Source of the DNA: Anarhynchus alexandrinus
Taxonomy: Eukaryota; Chordata; Aves; Charadriiformes; Charadriidae
DNA: 64,000 bases
NCBI GenBank assembly: GCA_008711295.1
Contig: VUYV01000010.1
Coordinates: forward strand, 7,640,491 to 7,704,490
Direction of reading: 5' to 3'
Part shown: positions 61,010 to 64,000 of the stretch, in pieces
Layout of the letters: each line of letters starts with the position of its first letter
How positions within the stretch are numbered: position 1 is the first letter of the stretch
The notes under the pieces: model-generated
What the model was told of the DNA's origin: nothing
The model's input: only the letters and a program-made list of their open reading frames with translations
Database searches by the model: none
Program-made: the position numbers and the translations under genes

Positions 61010-61480
61010 TAAATCTGCGTGTGCCACAGTGATCTGTGCCCAGGTGCGCGAGAGGGAGTGAGCCAAGAGATCTATACCGCTTCGTACTCTCCTTTTTTCC
61101 TCTTGAAAAACCTGCACTGCCCCATTTCCACCGAGAACGGAGAGGAAGAGGCTCTCTTGGACAGCAGGACTGTGCTAAATTGTGTGCTTCTCCTCTCCAA
61201 AACCTGCCAAAGACCTGTCGGAAAACCCTCAGGAAGAGAAGGCCGCTCAAAGCGACGCCAACTCGCGCTGCGCGGTGGTCCTTCCCACGGGGGAACGCTC
61301 TGCCCGGTGGTGCCGGTCCTGCGGCGCATGGCAGCGCCGGTGCCTCTCCTGCTGCCTGCGCCGGGCTGCAGCGCCGGCGGGGGCAAAGCAGCTGGGAGTG
61401 TCTGGGGTCGGGAAATAGAGAAATCACGGGGTATTTTTAGTTCCAGCTCTGGCCCTGGATGACCAGCTGGGTCCTCAGTC
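61010..61480. promoter_or_regulatory. CpG- and GC-rich patch with many open frames
   Basis: CpG density rises sharply at about 61250-61400 (GCGACGCCAACTCGCGCTGC near 61251, CCGGTCCTGCGGCGCATGGC near 61312, GCCGGGCTGCAGCGCCGGCG near 61360). Five frames of about 78-165 codons are open on both strands over the same bases, which is what GC-rich DNA does. None resembles a known protein. This is the best candidate in the window for a small CpG island or a non-coding RNA promoter, but no core promoter motif is visible. Confidence 0.35.
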
Positions 61481-63654
61481 CCCGGGAGAGGACACGCGCT
61501 CCTCCACTGAATCTTCTTTTTCCTTTCAATGAGCTTTCGTGCCTTTAAGAGGATCCAAAGCAAGAACAAGTTTAACTACAATTGTTTTGCAAAAGACATA
61601 GACTTTTCAGTTCAATTCTGCCTCGCTGTTTCGTGACAGTTACTGGTGTATTTTCTAACAGCGTGTCTGTCATAAAATAATAGATCAGTGTGTGAAAACC
61701 TTCAGACCCTGGGAGAAGTGTTGAGGGTCACAGGGTCACCTCTTTGGGGCTATGAGCATAATTCAGAGCCAGTGACATCCACAGATTAATTGCCCTTTTA
61801 TTGATTCTGAATTGACTTCCTTAATTAAGGAGAGCGTCACTTGGTTGCATGATTGGTTTTGCCATTTTCAAATTATTAAAACAAAAGCTTGGAAGTGAAG
61901 TCCTTTGCCGTGTATAGACCCTTCCTTGGAAAATGTTCTGATGCATTTAACAGACTTCCCTGCCTGCAATTTAAATCCCTACACAGTTTAGATTAATTGG
62001 TATGATTAGTTTGGTATACAATGCCAAGAGGACCGAGGACTTGCAGCATCCGGGGCTACAGAGGCAGCAAGGGGCCCCGTCTGCGTGTGATACTGCGATA
62101 GAGATGCTTTCCTCGGAGGAACCAAAATAACTGGCAACTTGGAGAAAAACGTTCCCTTTTCACACGGCTTGTCAATATGTTAAGTGCTCTGGAGACAGTG
62201 CTTTTGTGCTTCTGCAGACATTAAATCCTGTACATTTCATGGGCTGTGACAGTGCTGTTTCCAAATGTTTTAAGCATTGATTGTACTCGGGATGACGTAC
62301 CCGGTGGTGGAAATGCTGCTGAAGGGATAATGCCAATGCTAGAAAGAAGAGGGTGAAGCATTTTCCTGGAGTACCAGCCTTCAGTCCTTCCTTCTAGCTC
62401 TTCTTTGCATGGATGCTTAGACCATAGAGGGAACACAGGGATTTGGGAAGGGAAGGTAACATACATAGTTAAAAATTTAAAAATTCCCGCATAATTTCTC
62501 CCAGCCCTTCCCACATTAAATTTGAGATGGTGGCAGTTTGGGGTGATTCTCATACGGGATTTTCCTCTCCTTTTCCACTTGACCAAGCGCACAAGGAAAG
62601 AGGTGGTGTTGAAGTGAATGCTGTTAGTCCTCTAGCTGCAAGGCTGATGGGCATTTTGTTCCTTTAAAAGATTATGACCAAACCAGAGGGGGGAAAAGAC
62701 AGGATTATTCTCCAGACTGCTCTCATTTACTGACCTCCCCCATGCGACAATAGCGATGTCAATAAAATTGCTATTCTGGCAGGGTGAAGGGGGAGTTTCT
62801 TAGGGCGAAGTTGAGGTTTGAGGCAAATGTGGCACTCTGCAAAGCTGTTCTTCAGGGAAGCAACAGCCTGATGGGAAAACCAAGAAAAAAGGCTGTCATT
62901 GCCTATCCTCTCTTGGCATTTCTGAGCATGCAATTCCTCCAGGACCTCTGACTCACGTGGAATAAGATTTTCTTTTGCTCCCCTTACTTCTTCACCCTGC
63001 TGCTATTGCACATCCACCTGCCTCTTGTGTTGGATCTTGCATGTGCTCCGGCTGCTCAGTACACGTAATTGGTATTGGAAAAGCATGGTGCAGGATAAAG
63101 CTGTCTGCGGTCACCTTCCCATATATTGTCCTTGAGACCCTACAAAGAATAACTTGTGATTTTGCACTCATCCTAAGGCACTGCCTACACCAAATGTAGG
63201 ACAACATAGGGCAAGTTGGATATACTAGTTAACTGGGAAGTTTTAGGAGAGCCATCATTACAGGTGATATGAAATTGGGTGATTTTTTTTTGCTCTTCCC
63301 ATCTGCAGGATTTAACCATCAGATTTACTCTCCGGGGACAGATCAGGTGCAATCCCTGCTGCTTACTCTTAGTCAGAAGCAAAGCACACTGTTCCCACCA
63401 CTGACCCTGCTTTTAACATAAAATGTATCCTGCAAACGTATTGTTCATTTTTAAGAGATAGAGCTAAAGAAATAATTGTAGTCCAAAGAGTTTCAAATAC
63501 ATTTTCATACATAATAGCTTTCTGAGTGTGTATAGATACGTTCCACGGTAAATACATATTCCATTTAAAAGTAATTTGTATAGTTATAATGAGGCTATTA
63601 CGATAAAAGGCGATTTGCTTCTTTAATGGTTTGAGTTCTAGTAGGCAAGAAAAC
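61481..63654. other. Unique non-coding sequence, no gene seen
   Basis: AT-rich, transposon-poor at 61750-62020 with ATTA words. Short frames elsewhere; no element recognised. Confidence 0.5.
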
Positions 63655-63657
63655 CAT

Positions 63658-63722
63658 GGGTTTGATCTTCACTGGGTGCAAATCAGTGTAGCCCTACTGA
63701 ACCCCAAACTGAGGATCCAGCT
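63658..63722. repeat. Possible old amniote repeat relic
   Basis: GGGTGCAAATCAGTGTAGCC (63675-63694), then CTACTGAA, then CTGAGGATCCAGCTGAG (63710-63726), resembles the pattern GGTGTAAATCAGTGTAGCTCCATTGAA...CTGAGGATC of the same old interspersed repeat proposed at 10959. This is its clearest copy here. Confidence 0.45.
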
Positions 63723-64000
63723 GAGCTGGGATCTGTTATTCTCTTCTGTCTTGTATTATGTAGCTGAATGCAATTGTCCAGCCTTCCCTACCTAAAAACA
63801 GAACCAAAAACTACAAAGACGACAGTGGTCTGAGGTCAGCAGCTCAAACTATAGCTGTTTGGATTGCCTTTTTTCCAGCTTCCTCCAGCCAAATTTCATT
63901 TTATCAGCAGAAATCTGAAATGGGCGATGTTCTGACTGTAAGCATTGGTCAGAAGTGCTCGGGGGTGCTGCGGGGGGCTGCCCTTGTCTGGGCTGGGAAG
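63723..64000. other. Unique non-coding sequence, no gene seen
   Basis: No element recognised; the last 50 bases are GC-rich. Confidence 0.5.

Noticed and set aside
1..64000. Bacterial-type features: operons, CRISPR arrays, ribosome binding sites, insertion sequences, attachment sites.
   Set aside because: The CR1 and LTR content shows a vertebrate genome; no regularly spaced repeats or compact gene rows are present.
1..64000. tRNA, 5S, U6 or other Pol III genes.
   Set aside because: No A-box/B-box pair with the right spacing or recognisable snRNA body was found by eye; a covariance-model scan would be decisive.

Overview
The window looks like non-coding chromosomal DNA from a bird. The evidence is three CR1 LINE 3' fragments, two of them keeping the avian ATTCTATG-type terminal octamers, one solo retroviral LTR of a type I recognise from bird genomes, and a sparse background of very old, heavily mutated amniote repeats in otherwise single-copy, AT-rich sequence. 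I found no convincing protein-coding exon, tRNA, rRNA or CRISPR array on either strand. The open frames present are short, overlap one another on both strands, and the longest ones begin at TTG or GTG rather than ATG. They behave as chance frames.

Layout. 1-8.4 kb: a short CR1 on the minus strand (664-807), a GT-rich tract and CpG patch (2.3-2.7 kb), two old CR1-clade relics on the plus strand (a 3' UTR piece near 2.85 kb and an ORF2 piece at 4.54-5.29 kb), then a solo LTR on the minus strand (7657-8388). 8.4-27.5 kb: mostly unique AT-rich DNA with simple repeats and old SINE-like pieces near 23.1 and 24.8 kb. 27.5-32.3 kb: a CR1 (27500-27608), a block with an exact 12-bp hairpin (28405-28437), a MIR-like relic (28561-28690), an assembly gap (30150-30213), and an AT-rich block with three perfect POU octamers ending beside a CpG patch. 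32.3-45 kb: scattered GC/CpG patches, a G-quadruplex motif near a weak exon-like segment (35128-35199), and AT-rich blocks that look like conserved non-coding elements. 45-64 kb: the longest CR1 (45375-45742, minus), more element-like blocks, a 285-codon open frame lacking an early ATG (50990-51847), an L2-like reverse transcriptase relic (57055-57370) and a CpG-rich patch at 61.0-61.5 kb.

Interpretation. This is most likely an intron of a long gene or a gene desert near a developmental gene. The AT-rich blocks rich in TAAT-core and octamer motifs are the best candidates for function, as enhancers. That is inference: only alignment to other bird and reptile genomes, plus RNA and chromatin data, can show conservation or activity. 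I could not identify the locus. No novel coding system was found.
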